64,000 nucleotides of DNA from Pseudomonas sp. GV085 (GCF_003050925.1 NZ_QAOV01000007.1:1-64000); one strand, 5' to 3'. Counted from the first letter of the stretch, positions 36,462 to 45,592 are shown. The notes: generated from the letters alone by a model not told the origin. A program made the numbers and translations.

Positions 36462-37745
36462 ATGATCACATTGCACGAAACCCTGCGATTGCCTGCCGTC
36501 GGTCTGACTGGCTTTGAAACGCCGCTGACTGAAGAAGAGCGCGCCATACAGCAGGCGGTGCATCAGTTTGCCAAGCACGTACTACGCCCCATCGGCCACG
36601 AGCTCGACAAAATGAGTGCCGCCGACGTGTGCGCACCAGACTCACCATTCTGGTCGGTGTTTCAAGAGGCCGCCAAGCTCGGTATCGAGCCAACTTTCTT
36701 CTCTCAGTTCGAACCCCAGACCGCTGTTCGTCTTGAGTCACTGATCGGCGAGGAAATGGGCTGGGGCGATGCCGGCCTGGGGATTTCACTGGTTGTCTGC
36801 GGTGCGCCCTTGCAGATGGCCATGGCCGCCGGTAATCAGGAGCTCGTAGAGCTCTGCACCAACAAGATCGGCTGCTGGATGGTTACTCATCCAGACAAAG
36901 GCAGCGATCTGATGATCTACGACATGAAGCGCGAATGGCCGCCCGGGCAGGAAGGCAACAAGGGCAGCCTCTGCGCCAAAGTCGGCAAGGACGAGATCGT
37001 TATCAATGGCCAATGTTCGGCCTGGGTTTCAAACGGTGCCGTGGCGCAAGTCGCGCTGGCTCACATCACCGCTGACTATGGTGACGGCTACTTCGATGCC
37101 GATGGCCGACCCCACGGCGTCGCTGTGATCATCCCGCTCGACCTGCCCGGTATTTCACGCGGCAAGCCGCTGGACAAAATCGGCCAGCGCGCCCTGCCAC
37201 AGGGTGAAATCTATTTCAGCAACGTGAAAATACCACGCCGCTTTGCCGTCGCCCTGAAAGATCAATATTACGGCAACCAATCCTCGGCCTGGTCCTACGC
37301 CGGTACGCACATGTCGCAGGTGTTCACCGGCGTTGCCCGCTCGGCCTTCGAAATGGCTTTGCAGTATTGCCATGAACGTAAACAGGGCGGCCAGTTGCTG
37401 ATCGACCATCAGCTCACGCGCTACCGCCTGGGCGACATGATGCGACGCGTCGAACTGGCACGCGGCGTCGCTCGGCGGTCACTGGCCTATGCGCGTTTGT
37501 CACCGTGCGCGCACCCCTACGCGACAGCTTCAGCAAAGGTGACGGTCACCGAAGAGTGCATGAAGGTTGCCAACGAGGCGCTGCAGCTGTTCGGTGGCGC
37601 AGGTACCTCACGTGAGTACCCGATTGAAAAGATCTTCCGCGATGCCCGTTCTGCACTGATCGAGGATGGTGAGAACACCATCATCACGATGCGCGTTGGC
37701 CTCTTGTGCCAACAGCTCTATGCCGAAGGCTGGTCACAGAATTGA
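36462..37745 (+). CDS. Acyl-CoA dehydrogenase family protein
   Basis: The 427-residue flavoprotein has the family layout: an N-terminal helical domain (TPLTEEERAIQQAVHQFAKH), a middle beta domain, and a C-terminal helical domain with QVFTGVARSAFEMALQYCHE and LQLFGGAGTSREYPIEKIFR. In the usual catalytic loop the expected Y-E-G-T is replaced by E-D-G-E (ALIEDGENTI). The base may therefore be an aspartate, or a different glutamate. It heads a six-gene operon with a reductase-like DUF5938 protein, CoA ligase, thiolase, SDR and membrane protein, which reads as an acid-activation and beta-oxidation-like unit. The ATG at 36462 is supported by AGGTGAGG upstream; the ATG at 36420 is unlikely. Confidence 0.87.
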   Translation: MITLHETLRLPAVGLTGFETPLTEEERAIQQAVHQFAKHVLRPIGHELDKMSAADVCAPDSPFWSVFQEAAKLGIEPTFFSQFEPQTAVRLESLIGEEMGWGDAGLGISLVVCGAPLQMAMAAGNQELVELCTNKIGCWMVTHPDKGSDLMIYDMKREWPPGQEGNKGSLCAKVGKDEIVINGQCSAWVSNGAVAQVALAHITADYGDGYFDADGRPHGVAVIIPLDLPGISRGKPLDKIGQRALPQGEIYFSNVKIPRRFAVALKDQYYGNQSSAWSYAGTHMSQVFTGVARSAFEMALQYCHERKQGGQLLIDHQLTRYRLGDMMRRVELARGVARRSLAYARLSPCAHPYATASAKVTVTEECMKVANEALQLFGGAGTSREYPIEKIFRDARSALIEDGENTIITMRVGLLCQQLYAEGWSQN

Positions 37746-37787
37746 TGTTTGCAGCTATCCAATAACCAAAAAACAAGAGACGCAAAA

Positions 37788-38918
37788 ATGGCTAAATTCC
37801 CCGTAGTTGTCTATGGCGCCAGTGGCTACACCGGCATGCTGACCATGGACTGGCTGATCGACCAGAACATCCCCTTCACCGCTGTGGCGCGCGATGCCAA
37901 GCGTGCCCAGGAAATGATGGCGCAACGTGTGGTACGCCTGGAGTCCGCGACCTATGAAATCATCGAGGCCGAGCACAACGTCGAGTCGCTGAGCGCCGCC
38001 TTCAAGGGGGCCAAGGTTGTCTGCAACACCGTTGGGCCCTTCGTCAACTTCGGTCTGACCACCGTCGAGGCCGCGCTCAAGGCCGGCTGCCACCACATAG
38101 ATACCACCGGCGAGCAAAGCTACGTACGTCAGGTTCGCGAGCAATTTGGCGAGCTCTATCGTCAGGCTGGCCTGCTGGTTTCGCCATCGCTGTCCTACAT
38201 GTTCAGCTTCTCCGAGATCGCCGCCGAACTGGCGCTGGAAACCCCCGGCATCGACGTGCTGGAAACCGCCGCCCTGTGCCGCGGCCCGCGTGATGTCGCA
38301 GGGGTCAGCCTGGGCTCGGCGGCCTCGATTTTCGAATTGTTCCACAGGGAGCAGTTCTACCTGTGGGAAAACAAGCTGGTGCAGCACCCCGCTACCGCTT
38401 CGTTCAACATTGTCGACCCTAACTTCATGCAGCCGGTTTTCTGCCTGCCTTGGGGGGGAACCTCGCTGCCGATTTACTTCGAGCATGATCCGCGCGTGCG
38501 CGCCTGCACCTCCGCGGTCGGTTTCTACGACAACAACGTGATGCCGATGGTGCATGGTCTGAGCCAGAAGTGGGAAGCGGAATACAAGCACCTGTCCAAG
38601 GAGCAGCAGGACGCAGTGGTGAGGAGCCTGGTGGAGGCCACCACGCCGAGCATGCCGCCCCGCGAACGCACCACCTTGCAGCGCAGCGTCGACATCGCTA
38701 TCGGCCGCGGCCACATGACTGCGGTGCGCGCTACCGTGCATGGCGTCACACCCTATATTTCCACCGGAGCCCTACAGGCCGCGGCGGCGGTCAAGCTGCT
38801 CGATGGCGACACCAACAAGGTCGGCTTCGCTTCCGGCTCCAAAGCTTTTGGACACCGCTATCTGCTCGGTTTCCTGGAAGAGCGCGGCCTGGCCCGTGCC
38901 ACCGTTACCAAACTCTGA
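37788..38918 (+). CDS. Saccharopine-dehydrogenase-like NAD(P)-binding protein (DUF5938)
   Basis: The 376-residue protein begins MAKFPVVVYGASGYTGMLTM, a Rossmann GxxGYTG dinucleotide site of the saccharopine dehydrogenase/trans-acting enoyl reductase class. A long C-terminal domain of the DUF5938 type follows (SEIAAELALETPGIDVLETA, TTPSMPPRERTTLQRSVDIA). The reaction is not established to my knowledge; an oxidoreductase acting on a CoA thioester or its precursor fits the context. It is tightly followed by the CoA ligase gene (21 bp). A close paralogue at 63647-64000 precedes another CoA ligase and thiolase. Confidence 0.82.
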   Translation: MAKFPVVVYGASGYTGMLTMDWLIDQNIPFTAVARDAKRAQEMMAQRVVRLESATYEIIEAEHNVESLSAAFKGAKVVCNTVGPFVNFGLTTVEAALKAGCHHIDTTGEQSYVRQVREQFGELYRQAGLLVSPSLSYMFSFSEIAAELALETPGIDVLETAALCRGPRDVAGVSLGSAASIFELFHREQFYLWENKLVQHPATASFNIVDPNFMQPVFCLPWGGTSLPIYFEHDPRVRACTSAVGFYDNNVMPMVHGLSQKWEAEYKHLSKEQQDAVVRSLVEATTPSMPPRERTTLQRSVDIAIGRGHMTAVRATVHGVTPYISTGALQAAAAVKLLDGDTNKVGFASGSKAFGHRYLLGFLEERGLARATVTKL

Positions 38919-38939
38919 TAACCGGCACAGGAACCACTT

Positions 38940-40496
38940 ATGGCCATCATCGACTTTTACGACCGCGGCTGGGGCATCAACCCTGCCGGGGTCGCCTACA
39001 TCCAGGGCGAGCGCTCTTACACCTTCAACGAAATCGGCGAGCTCTCGTGTCGCATCGCCAACAAGCTGCTCGCACTGGGCTTGCCGAAGGAAACCAAGGG
39101 TGCCGTCTGGTCAGGTAACGACGTCACCGCCTGGGCCTGCACACTGGGTCTATGGCGCGCCAACATGACCTGGATTCCAGTCAACGCGCGCAACTCCAGC
39201 GAAGAGAATCACTACATCCTCGACGCATTCGACTGCGAGGTGATGTTCTACCAGAACGACTTCGCGCCAATCATCACCGAACTACGGCCCAGGCTGCCGA
39301 AGATCAAACACTGGATCTGTATCGATGCCGATGCTGTCGATGCACCTTCGCTGGAGCTATGGAGCGCCGGTCAGCCGGCGAGCCGTCCCGAAGTCGCCTA
39401 TGACATGGACGACGTGGTGGCGGTCTCGCCCACTGGTGGCACTACGGGCACGCCAAAGGGAGTGATGAACACCCACCGCAGCGTGCAGACGTTCATTGCC
39501 CACTTCATGCTGACCTGTGCTTATCGCAATGGTGAAAAGCCGGTGAATATGGCCGCTGCACCGATGACCCACACTGCCGGCCTGTTGGCCGTACCCTGCA
39601 CGGCGCAAGGCGGCACTGTCGTGGTTATTACCAAACCCGATCCGGCATTGATGTTGAACGCCATTGCGCAGCACAAGGTCAGCGAGCTCTTTCTGCCGCC
39701 AACGGTGATCTACAGGCTGTTGGAAATTCCCGGTATCGAGAAACTGGACTTCTCCTCGGTGAAGTACCTGATGTATGGCGCTGCTCCGATGTCGGTAGAC
39801 AAGCTGAAGAAAACTATCGAGATTTTCGGCCCGGTCATGACCGGCGGCTATGGTCAGACCGAAGCACCGGCCAGCATCGCCAACTTTCGTCCCGACGAGC
39901 ATCTGGTGGGTGACCAATTCGCCGACGATGAACGCCTGTCCTCGGTCGGCCGCCCCAACCCGCTGGTGCGCGTCGAAGTGATGAGCGACACCCACCAGAT
40001 CCTGGCGCGCGGTGAAACCGGTGAAATATGCGTGCGTGGCGACCTGATCATGAAGGGTTACTACAAGCAGCCGGAGAAGACCGCCGAGACCATCGTCGAC
40101 GGTTGGCTGCATACCGGCGACATCGGCCATATCGATGCCGAAGGCTATCTGCACCTCACCGATCGCAAGAAGGACATGATCATTTCCGGCGGCTTCAACG
40201 TCTATCCCAGCCAGGTCGAGCAAGTGCTGTGGGGACATCCGGCCGTTCAGGACTGCGCCGTGATTGGCGTGCCCGATGAGAAATGGGGCGAGGCCGTCAA
40301 GGCCGTGGTCGAGCTCAACCCAGGCCAGGAAACCACCGAGCAGGAGCTTATCGAGCTGTGCAAAGCCAGGCTGGGCAGCGTGATGGCACCGAAGTCTGTC
40401 GACTTCACTACCAGCCTGCCACGCAGTCCGGTGGGCAAGGTGCTGAAAAAAGAACTGCGTCAGCCGTATTGGGAAAACGCAGCTCGCAAGATCTGA
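38940..40496 (+). CDS. AMP-dependent acyl/aryl-CoA ligase
   Basis: The 518-residue ANL-superfamily enzyme has an ATP-binding loop SPTGGTTGTPKGVMNTHRS, the core YGQTEAP, the hinge region GDIGHIDAEGYLHLTDRKKD and the catalytic-lysine tail PRSPVGKVLKKELR. It activates a carboxylic acid to its CoA thioester. AGGAACC precedes the ATG. Its substrate cannot be read from motifs. It is clearly homologous along its length to the ligase at 62077-63636, and both follow a DUF5938 gene and precede a thiolase gene, so the two modules probably act on related acids. Confidence 0.92.
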   Translation: MAIIDFYDRGWGINPAGVAYIQGERSYTFNEIGELSCRIANKLLALGLPKETKGAVWSGNDVTAWACTLGLWRANMTWIPVNARNSSEENHYILDAFDCEVMFYQNDFAPIITELRPRLPKIKHWICIDADAVDAPSLELWSAGQPASRPEVAYDMDDVVAVSPTGGTTGTPKGVMNTHRSVQTFIAHFMLTCAYRNGEKPVNMAAAPMTHTAGLLAVPCTAQGGTVVVITKPDPALMLNAIAQHKVSELFLPPTVIYRLLEIPGIEKLDFSSVKYLMYGAAPMSVDKLKKTIEIFGPVMTGGYGQTEAPASIANFRPDEHLVGDQFADDERLSSVGRPNPLVRVEVMSDTHQILARGETGEICVRGDLIMKGYYKQPEKTAETIVDGWLHTGDIGHIDAEGYLHLTDRKKDMIISGGFNVYPSQVEQVLWGHPAVQDCAVIGVPDEKWGEAVKAVVELNPGQETTEQELIELCKARLGSVMAPKSVDFTTSLPRSPVGKVLKKELRQPYWENAARKI

Positions 40497-40551
40497 CACA
40501 ACCGGAGGGGTGCGAACTGGACACCGACCAACTGAATATAAGGAATTTTCA

Positions 40552-41790
40552 ATGAGCAATATCTATATCGCCGGCATCGCCATGACCGTCTTCGGTCGCC
40601 ACACCGAACGCAGCCTCGACGACTTGGCACGCGAAGCTTTCCAGGGCGCATTGAAGGACGCCCACTGCAGTGCCGCCGATCTCGATATCGCATTTTATGC
40701 CGGCATGACCAATGGCCCATTGCAAGGCCAGCTCTCGATCCCCGGTCAAGTCGTGTTCAGCAAGATCGGTATTCAAGGCATTCCTATCTATAACGTCGAG
40801 AATGCCTGCGCTTCGGGTAGCTCAGCCTTCAATCTGGCCGTGCAAAGTCTCAAGGCCGGTACGGCCAGTATCGCGCTGGCGTTGGGTGCGGAAAAGATGA
40901 ACATCCCGGATAAACTGAAAGCCCTCTCGCTGTTCGAGGCTGGATGGGATGTTTCTCGCGCCGAAGAGAATTACCAGATATTGGTGAAAATGGGCGAAGG
41001 CGTGGTGCCGCCCGCCGGGTCGGAATCGGACAAGCCTTACAGCAAATTCATGGCCATCTATGCCGCATTATGCCGTCAGCATATGAAAACCTACGGCACC
41101 ACGCAGCGTCAGATCGCAGCGGTGTCGGCGAAAAACCACACCCACTCGGTCCATAACCCTTACTCGCAATTTCGCAAAGCCTTCGGTATCGACGAAATCC
41201 TTGCCGCCCCTCCGATCACCTACCCACTGACCCTGCCGATGTGCGCGCCTCTGTCGGACGGTGCGGCAGCAGCCATCCTGTGCACCGAGGAAGGACTCGC
41301 ACGCATCGGTGCCGACAGGAGCCGCTGCATCAAGGTAGCGGCCAGCGTCATCCGTAGCTTCAGCCACCGTCGGCTCGATCAGCCGGAACTGAACGTCGGT
41401 CACCTGGCAGCTAACCTGGCTTATGAACAGGCGGGCCTGGGGCCGCAAGACATGCATGTCGCCGAAGTCCATGACGCCTCGGCGATGGGCGAAATCATTC
41501 AGGTCGAAAACCTGGGCCTGGTCCCGTTCGGTCAGGGCGGACCTGCGGCTGAACGTGGCGAATTCACGCTGGGCGGGCGCATCCCTGTCAATACCTCAGG
41601 TGGCCTGGAATCGAAAGGACATCCACTCGGCGCTACCGGGATCGGCCAGCTCTACGAACTGGTGACGCAACTGCGCGGGGAGGCTGGCGCACGCCAGGTA
41701 CATGGTGCACGCCACGCAATCCAGGAGAACGGCGGCGGTTTGCAGGGCATTGAGGAGGCAGCCGTCGCGATCCACATTCTCAGCAAATAG
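40552..41790 (+). CDS. Thiolase family protein (acetyl-CoA acyltransferase, SCPx-like)
   Basis: The 412-residue thiolase starts MSNIYIAGIAMTVFGRHTER (ATG at 40552 after AAGGAATTTTC). Catalytic features are the Cys in YNVENACASGSSAFNLAV, the H-D in HVAEVHDASAMGE and GGLESKGHPLGATG. It should cleave or form a 3-ketoacyl-CoA bond downstream of the preceding CoA ligase. It is paralogous to 60821-62059, with near-identical runs such as YNVENACASGS and MCAPLSDGAAAAI versus MCAPMTDGAAAAI. Confidence 0.9.
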   Translation: MSNIYIAGIAMTVFGRHTERSLDDLAREAFQGALKDAHCSAADLDIAFYAGMTNGPLQGQLSIPGQVVFSKIGIQGIPIYNVENACASGSSAFNLAVQSLKAGTASIALALGAEKMNIPDKLKALSLFEAGWDVSRAEENYQILVKMGEGVVPPAGSESDKPYSKFMAIYAALCRQHMKTYGTTQRQIAAVSAKNHTHSVHNPYSQFRKAFGIDEILAAPPITYPLTLPMCAPLSDGAAAAILCTEEGLARIGADRSRCIKVAASVIRSFSHRRLDQPELNVGHLAANLAYEQAGLGPQDMHVAEVHDASAMGEIIQVENLGLVPFGQGGPAAERGEFTLGGRIPVNTSGGLESKGHPLGATGIGQLYELVTQLRGEAGARQVHGARHAIQENGGGLQGIEEAAVAIHILSK

Positions 41791-41847
41791 TGCTTGTCAG
41801 AAAAAATGTGTAGCGGCGAAACCAATCAAAACAAAAAGGATAAAAAC

Positions 41848-42642
41848 ATGTTCCAAGACAAAGTAGTCGTCATCACTGGCGCAGGATCCGGCATTGGTCG
41901 GGAGTTGGCTATCCAGATGGCGCAAGCTGGCGCACATGTCGCCCTGTCGGACATCAACCAGGTGGGTCTCGACAAAACCATGAAGCTATTGCCTGACGCC
42001 AGCAACGCGAAAGGTTACCTCCTGGACGTATCGTCCTGGGACGCCTTCCAGGCCCATGCTGACGAGGTGAAGCGCGATTTTGGCACGGCGCACTTCGTCA
42101 TCAATAACGCAGGCGCCGCAGTCATCGGGACAGTTGCCAACACCTCCATCGATGAGTACGAGTGGCAACTCGGTATCAACCTGTGGGGCGTGTTGTACGG
42201 TACCAAAGCGTTCCTGCCGATGATGCAGGCCCAGCGAGAAGGCTGCATCGTCAACATTTCCAGCGTATTTGGCCTGGTGGGTTTCCCGATGCAAAGCGCC
42301 TACAACATGTCGAAGTTCGCCGTACGTGGTCTGACCGAAGCATTATGGTCGGAACTCGAAGGTAGCGGTGTACGCGCCGTGTGTGTGCACCCCGGAGGAA
42401 TCCGAACCAATATCGAGAAGTCCGGACGACGTTGTAAAGCCGCCGGTAGTACAGAAGAAAAGTTCAAAGCGCTTGCCGACAAGATGCTGCTGACGCCGCC
42501 GCAGGATTGTGCCGGCGACATCATCAGGGGGCTGCGCAACGGAACCAAACGCATTATCACAGGGAACAAGTCGAGCACCTTGTTCTGGATAAGCAGGCTG
42601 TTCCCCAATAGCTATCCGGCATTGCTCAAGCTGCTTGGCTGA
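41848..42642 (+). CDS. Short-chain dehydrogenase/reductase
   Basis: The 264-residue classical SDR has cofactor motif TGAGSGIG (residues 10-17), NNAG, and catalytic S...Y-x3-K in ISSVFGLVGFPMQSAYNMSK. It probably oxidises a hydroxyacyl intermediate or reduces a ketone within the acyl-CoA operon. Start at ATG 41848 with AAAGGATAAAAAC upstream; the frame is open further but without coding character. The gap to the thiolase is 57 bp. Confidence 0.9.
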   Translation: MFQDKVVVITGAGSGIGRELAIQMAQAGAHVALSDINQVGLDKTMKLLPDASNAKGYLLDVSSWDAFQAHADEVKRDFGTAHFVINNAGAAVIGTVANTSIDEYEWQLGINLWGVLYGTKAFLPMMQAQREGCIVNISSVFGLVGFPMQSAYNMSKFAVRGLTEALWSELEGSGVRAVCVHPGGIRTNIEKSGRRCKAAGSTEEKFKALADKMLLTPPQDCAGDIIRGLRNGTKRIITGNKSSTLFWISRLFPNSYPALLKLLG

Positions 42643-42706
42643 GACCCAAAAGTTGCAGGATGTCTCTGCGTGATGCGAGGCGTCACCACCTCTCAGGAAC
42701 GATCCC

Positions 42707-43084
42707 ATGACCGACAGTTATACCCGCAAGCTGTTTATTTCTGCCGCTTGTTTCAACGTACTCGCGGGCCTTCCACTACTCGTAGCCCTACAACCGGTAG
42801 CTGCACTGTTGGGGCTGCAAATTACCCCCACCTCAACCCTCTTCATTCAACTCACCACGTGCCTGGTTATCATATTCGGCTGGGCCTATTGGATGATCGC
42901 TCGCGATCCGCTGCACTATCGCCCCTACATCCTGCTCGGGATAATCCTGAAAGTACTGTTTGTCGTGGTGGTTTATGGCCACTGGCTGGCGGGCAGCATC
43001 CCGTGGCCATTGCCAGTAGCGGCATCGGGTGACATCGTCTATGCATTACTGTTCTGGCGCTATTACCAGCATGCCGAGCGTTGA
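42707..43084 (+). CDS. Small four-helix membrane protein
   Basis: The 125-residue protein has four hydrophobic segments (ISAACFNVLAGLPLLVAL, LFIQLTTCLVIIFGWAYWMI, YILLGIILKVLFVVVVYGHW, DIVYALLFWRYY). AGGAACGATCCC precedes the ATG. The family is not recognised with certainty. It is last in the acyl-CoA operon. Its 3' 125 bp are duplicated at 47532-47696, where the copy carries a 40-bp tandem-repeat expansion and a stop. Confidence 0.8.
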   Translation: MTDSYTRKLFISAACFNVLAGLPLLVALQPVAALLGLQITPTSTLFIQLTTCLVIIFGWAYWMIARDPLHYRPYILLGIILKVLFVVVVYGHWLAGSIPWPLPVAASGDIVYALLFWRYYQHAER

Positions 43085-43086
43085 AC
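42962..43086 (+). repeat. Left copy of a 125/165-bp direct repeat bracketing the 43.1-47.5 kb block
   Basis: Bases 42962-43086 (3' end of the membrane-protein gene) recur in the same orientation at 47532-47696 with few substitutions plus a 40-bp insertion. The 4.4-kb block between carries the MepB gene and the inverted DUF1254/DUF3313/FadL set. Confidence 0.85.
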
Positions 43087-43089
43087 GGT

Positions 43090-43290
43090 TGCGGTAGGGA
43101 CGGCAGTTACCTGCCGCCCCCCCGCTCAGATCCGTACGTGCGGAACTTACGTGCGGAACTACCGCATACGGCTCCTGCCTCGTGTATGTGACGCGGCTTC
43201 ATCATCGACGCAAGTTACGAGGATGTCTGGCTATCCCACCTTGCGCGATCACACGACGTAACCGCACGTAGTCCGCTTCGGCATGTCGAA
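43090..43290 (-). other. Possible group II intron RNA-domain fragment
   Basis: Read on the minus strand, GAGCCGTATGCGGTAGTTCC followed by GCACGTACGGATCTGAGCGGGG resembles the conserved segment found before the maturase frame in bacterial group II introns. It is then followed by a hairpin GCGGCAGGTAACTGCCGTC. An 11-13-bp direct repeat (ACGTGCGGAACTT/A, about 43136-43161) interrupts it. No reverse-transcriptase frame is present, so at most a fragment remains. This is recognition by memory of the motif and needs a covariance-model search. Confidence 0.42.
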
Positions 43291-43352
43291 TGGCGTAGCC
43301 TATGTTCTGAAATGGGTCGTATGGTCAATGAGTCGTTTAGGAGCTGTTCCCG

Positions 43353-44024
43353 TTGAAATCCGATTTAATTGACCCAGACACAAAGTATGCAAGCGCGGCA
43401 GACCCTGCCCTCGGCCATATTCCGAACGATCTGATAGCGGCTATCCAGAATGTGTACAAGCCGGCGGGAATGCAATTGACGGATCAGGCTCTGCGCGAGG
43501 CTGAGAGTGCCGAGTATGGTGCCTCCCGCTTTGGCCTCGACGGACACTCCATTGTCTTCCGTGTGGCTAAAACAACGCCGACGAAGATTGGACAGTTCGT
43601 CACAATATGGAAGCGCCCGACGTCAGGCAGCACCATTGCGCCTCTCGATGTCGATGACGGCGTAGCCTTTGTTGTGGTGAGTGTGTTCGATGCAACGCAT
43701 CGCGGACAGTTTGTTTTCGACCAGAAGATACTGGTATCAAAGGGCATCATGGCGATTAACGGTAAAGGCGGTAAACGCGCCATCCGCGTTTATCCACCTT
43801 GGGTCAAACCCGTCGCCAAAGAGGCCGTTAGGACACAACAATGGCAACTACGATACTTCCTTCCTCTTGAACAAAGCGCAAGCGCCGATCCCGTGCAGGT
43901 GCGTCGGCTATTTGAAGTTCAAGATCCTTATCCGTCATTACCGGCAAAGGAGCAGTCATACCCGCAGGAATTACAGCACCCTGGGTCGGAGAAGACTGGG
44001 GGGCGCGCGTCATCCGTCGGCTAG
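43353..44024 (+). CDS. MepB family protein with extended C-terminus
   Basis: The TTG start at 43353 is preceded at 9 bases by AGGAG (43339-43343), which decides it. The MepB core is at about residues 20-165: EYGASRFGLDGHSIVFRVAK, GQFVTIWKRPTSGS, GQFVFDQKILVSKGIMAING and GKRAIRVYPPWVKP. MepB occurs beside the MepA multidrug pump in staphylococci, but its biochemical role is unknown. Usual members end soon after the QLRYFLPL segment. Here about 50 low-complexity residues follow, which suggests that the original stop was lost at a rearrangement point. It lies in the scarred zone between an intron-like fragment and DUF1254 copy B. Confidence 0.75.
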   Translation: MKSDLIDPDTKYASAADPALGHIPNDLIAAIQNVYKPAGMQLTDQALREAESAEYGASRFGLDGHSIVFRVAKTTPTKIGQFVTIWKRPTSGSTIAPLDVDDGVAFVVVSVFDATHRGQFVFDQKILVSKGIMAINGKGGKRAIRVYPPWVKPVAKEAVRTQQWQLRYFLPLEQSASADPVQVRRLFEVQDPYPSLPAKEQSYPQELQHPGSEKTGGRASSVG

Positions 44025-44073
44025 TGCTCACCGGTAGCCGACCAACGCCATTGCGAATAGCTCGGAAATCAAA

Positions 44074-44100
44074 CGGCTGCTTGCAATTGGCAAGCAGCCG
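44074..44100 (-). terminator. Hairpin after DUF1254 copy B
   Basis: Perfect 11-bp arms CGGCTGCTTGC / GCAAGCAGCCG around AATTG, eleven bases past the stop of the minus-strand gene. It is the counterpart of 16480-16506. Confidence 0.6.
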
Positions 44101-44110
44101 CAAGTTCGCG

Positions 44111-45592
44111 TTACTTCGATGCCACCACTGCCGGTGGCTGCCAGCTACCGCTGCCTGCGGGAAGAATCGAAGGCGCCGTGGCCTTCGGCCAATAGAGGCG
44201 CATCACCAGATAGACCGTGTCGTCAGGCGCCGGCAACCAGTTGGCCTCCTTGGCCTTGCCCGGCGAATCCTTCTGGATGTACAGGGTCAGCGAGCCATCC
44301 GCGTTCTTCTTCATCGCCGACAGCATCGGCGAATTGATCAGGTAGCGGTTGAGCGGGTTCTTGATCAGCAGCTGGCTCTTGCCGTCGTACATGGTCACCG
44401 ACCAGAAGGCATTGACCGGCGGCAGTTTGCCGGCCGGGAAGGTCAGCGTGTAGTTGCGCTTGCCGGTATCGAGCGTCTGGCCGCTGCCGTCGGTGCGCGT
44501 GTAGGGGTACGTCGCCTCGGTGGCGTCGTTGCCGTACAGACCGCCCTTCGCGGCGCCAGCCCGCATCAGCCAGTCGCTTTTGTAGAACGCCTGGTCGCCG
44601 AAGAACGCGCCGACGTTCCAGCCGTTGATGTTCTTCATGCCGCTCGCGAGGAACTTGTCGACCTGCTCGTCGCCGGCCTTCATCCCCAGCAGGATCGCGG
44701 CCTTGTGCTCGAGCGAGAGGTCCTTGAATTCGAAGCTGCGACCGGGGCCTACGCCGATGCTGGCCAGCTTCGCCCGGATCGCCTTGTCCTCAGCCGATGG
44801 CGGCACATACTCCAATGCGGCCGACAGGTACTCAAAGAAGTTGGCCTTGATGCCCTCCGTGGTGGCCGGCACGAAAGCGATTTTCGGCGCAGCGGGCGGC
44901 GCGGGTTGATGGAGGAAGGCGGACAGCGGCTGGATCTTGTAACCCGCCTGCAACTTCACGACATTCGGCATGTCGGCCGGATTGAACAGCTGGGTGCGGA
45001 TCAGCGTCAGTGCGAAGGGCGTCGTGGAGCTGAACACCTTGTCGATGCCTGGCGGTGTCGCCCCCTTCCAGTCGGGACCTGCGATCAGATAGCTCCCGGC
45101 CGCGCTGGCCGTCGCCCGGCTGCCGATGTAACCGTAGTTATAGGTGTTGCCGTCGATCAACTGCACCGAGTAGTAACGTTTTTTGGAGACGGCCGGCACC
45201 GTGATCACCAGCGGCTCGGCGCGCAGGTCGGCCCAGAGTATCGAGTACGGGGTGTCGCTGTTGGGCGTAATGACGGCCGTATCGGCGGGAGTAGAAACCC
45301 GATGCTCGTTGTACAGCTGGTTGAAGGGGGCCTTGAACTGGCTGGAGCTGGCGTCCACCGCGAATTCGTTCATCACGGCGTAGTTCATGACCAGCGGCAA
45401 GCCGTAGATAAAGCCTTCCTCGGCGATCGCCTTGGTCTGCTCCAGACTCGGCGCGGCCACGCCCTTGGCCACATCCGCCTTGTCGGCCTGCGCGATCGGA
45501 TCGTTCTTGCCCGCACACCCCGCGAAAAGCGTTGAACCCACGACGACGACCGCCGCAGCCATGGTCCAGCCCCTGTTAAACTTCCTGTTCAT
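44111..45592 (-). CDS. DUF1254/DUF1214 lipoprotein, copy B
   Basis: The 493-residue lipoprotein (lipobox TLFAGC, C26) has the same length as copy A at 14988 and differs at only a small share of residues (for example VDASSSQFKAPFNQLYNEHR versus ADPKSSQFKAPFNQLHNEHR). Long stretches are nearly identical at the DNA level, including synonymous positions. That points to a recent duplication or gene conversion. ATG at 45592 with GAGGTG upstream, as in copy A. A 503-codon open frame on the opposite strand is a shadow of its codon usage. Confidence 0.9.
   Translation of the reverse strand: MNRKFNRGWTMAAAVVVVGSTLFAGCAGKNDPIAQADKADVAKGVAAPSLEQTKAIAEEGFIYGLPLVMNYAVMNEFAVDASSSQFKAPFNQLYNEHRVSTPADTAVITPNSDTPYSILWADLRAEPLVITVPAVSKKRYYSVQLIDGNTYNYGYIGSRATASAAGSYLIAGPDWKGATPPGIDKVFSSTTPFALTLIRTQLFNPADMPNVVKLQAGYKIQPLSAFLHQPAPPAAPKIAFVPATTEGIKANFFEYLSAALEYVPPSAEDKAIRAKLASIGVGPGRSFEFKDLSLEHKAAILLGMKAGDEQVDKFLASGMKNINGWNVGAFFGDQAFYKSDWLMRAGAAKGGLYGNDATEATYPYTRTDGSGQTLDTGKRNYTLTFPAGKLPPVNAFWSVTMYDGKSQLLIKNPLNRYLINSPMLSAMKKNADGSLTLYIQKDSPGKAKEANWLPAPDDTVYLVMRLYWPKATAPSILPAGSGSWQPPAVVASK

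Noticed and set aside
44024..45535. 503-codon open frame on the plus strand opposite DUF1254 copy B
   Set aside because: It is the antisense shadow of a high-GC gene; composition is Arg/Gly/Val-rich with no family character, and the same shadow exists opposite copy A.
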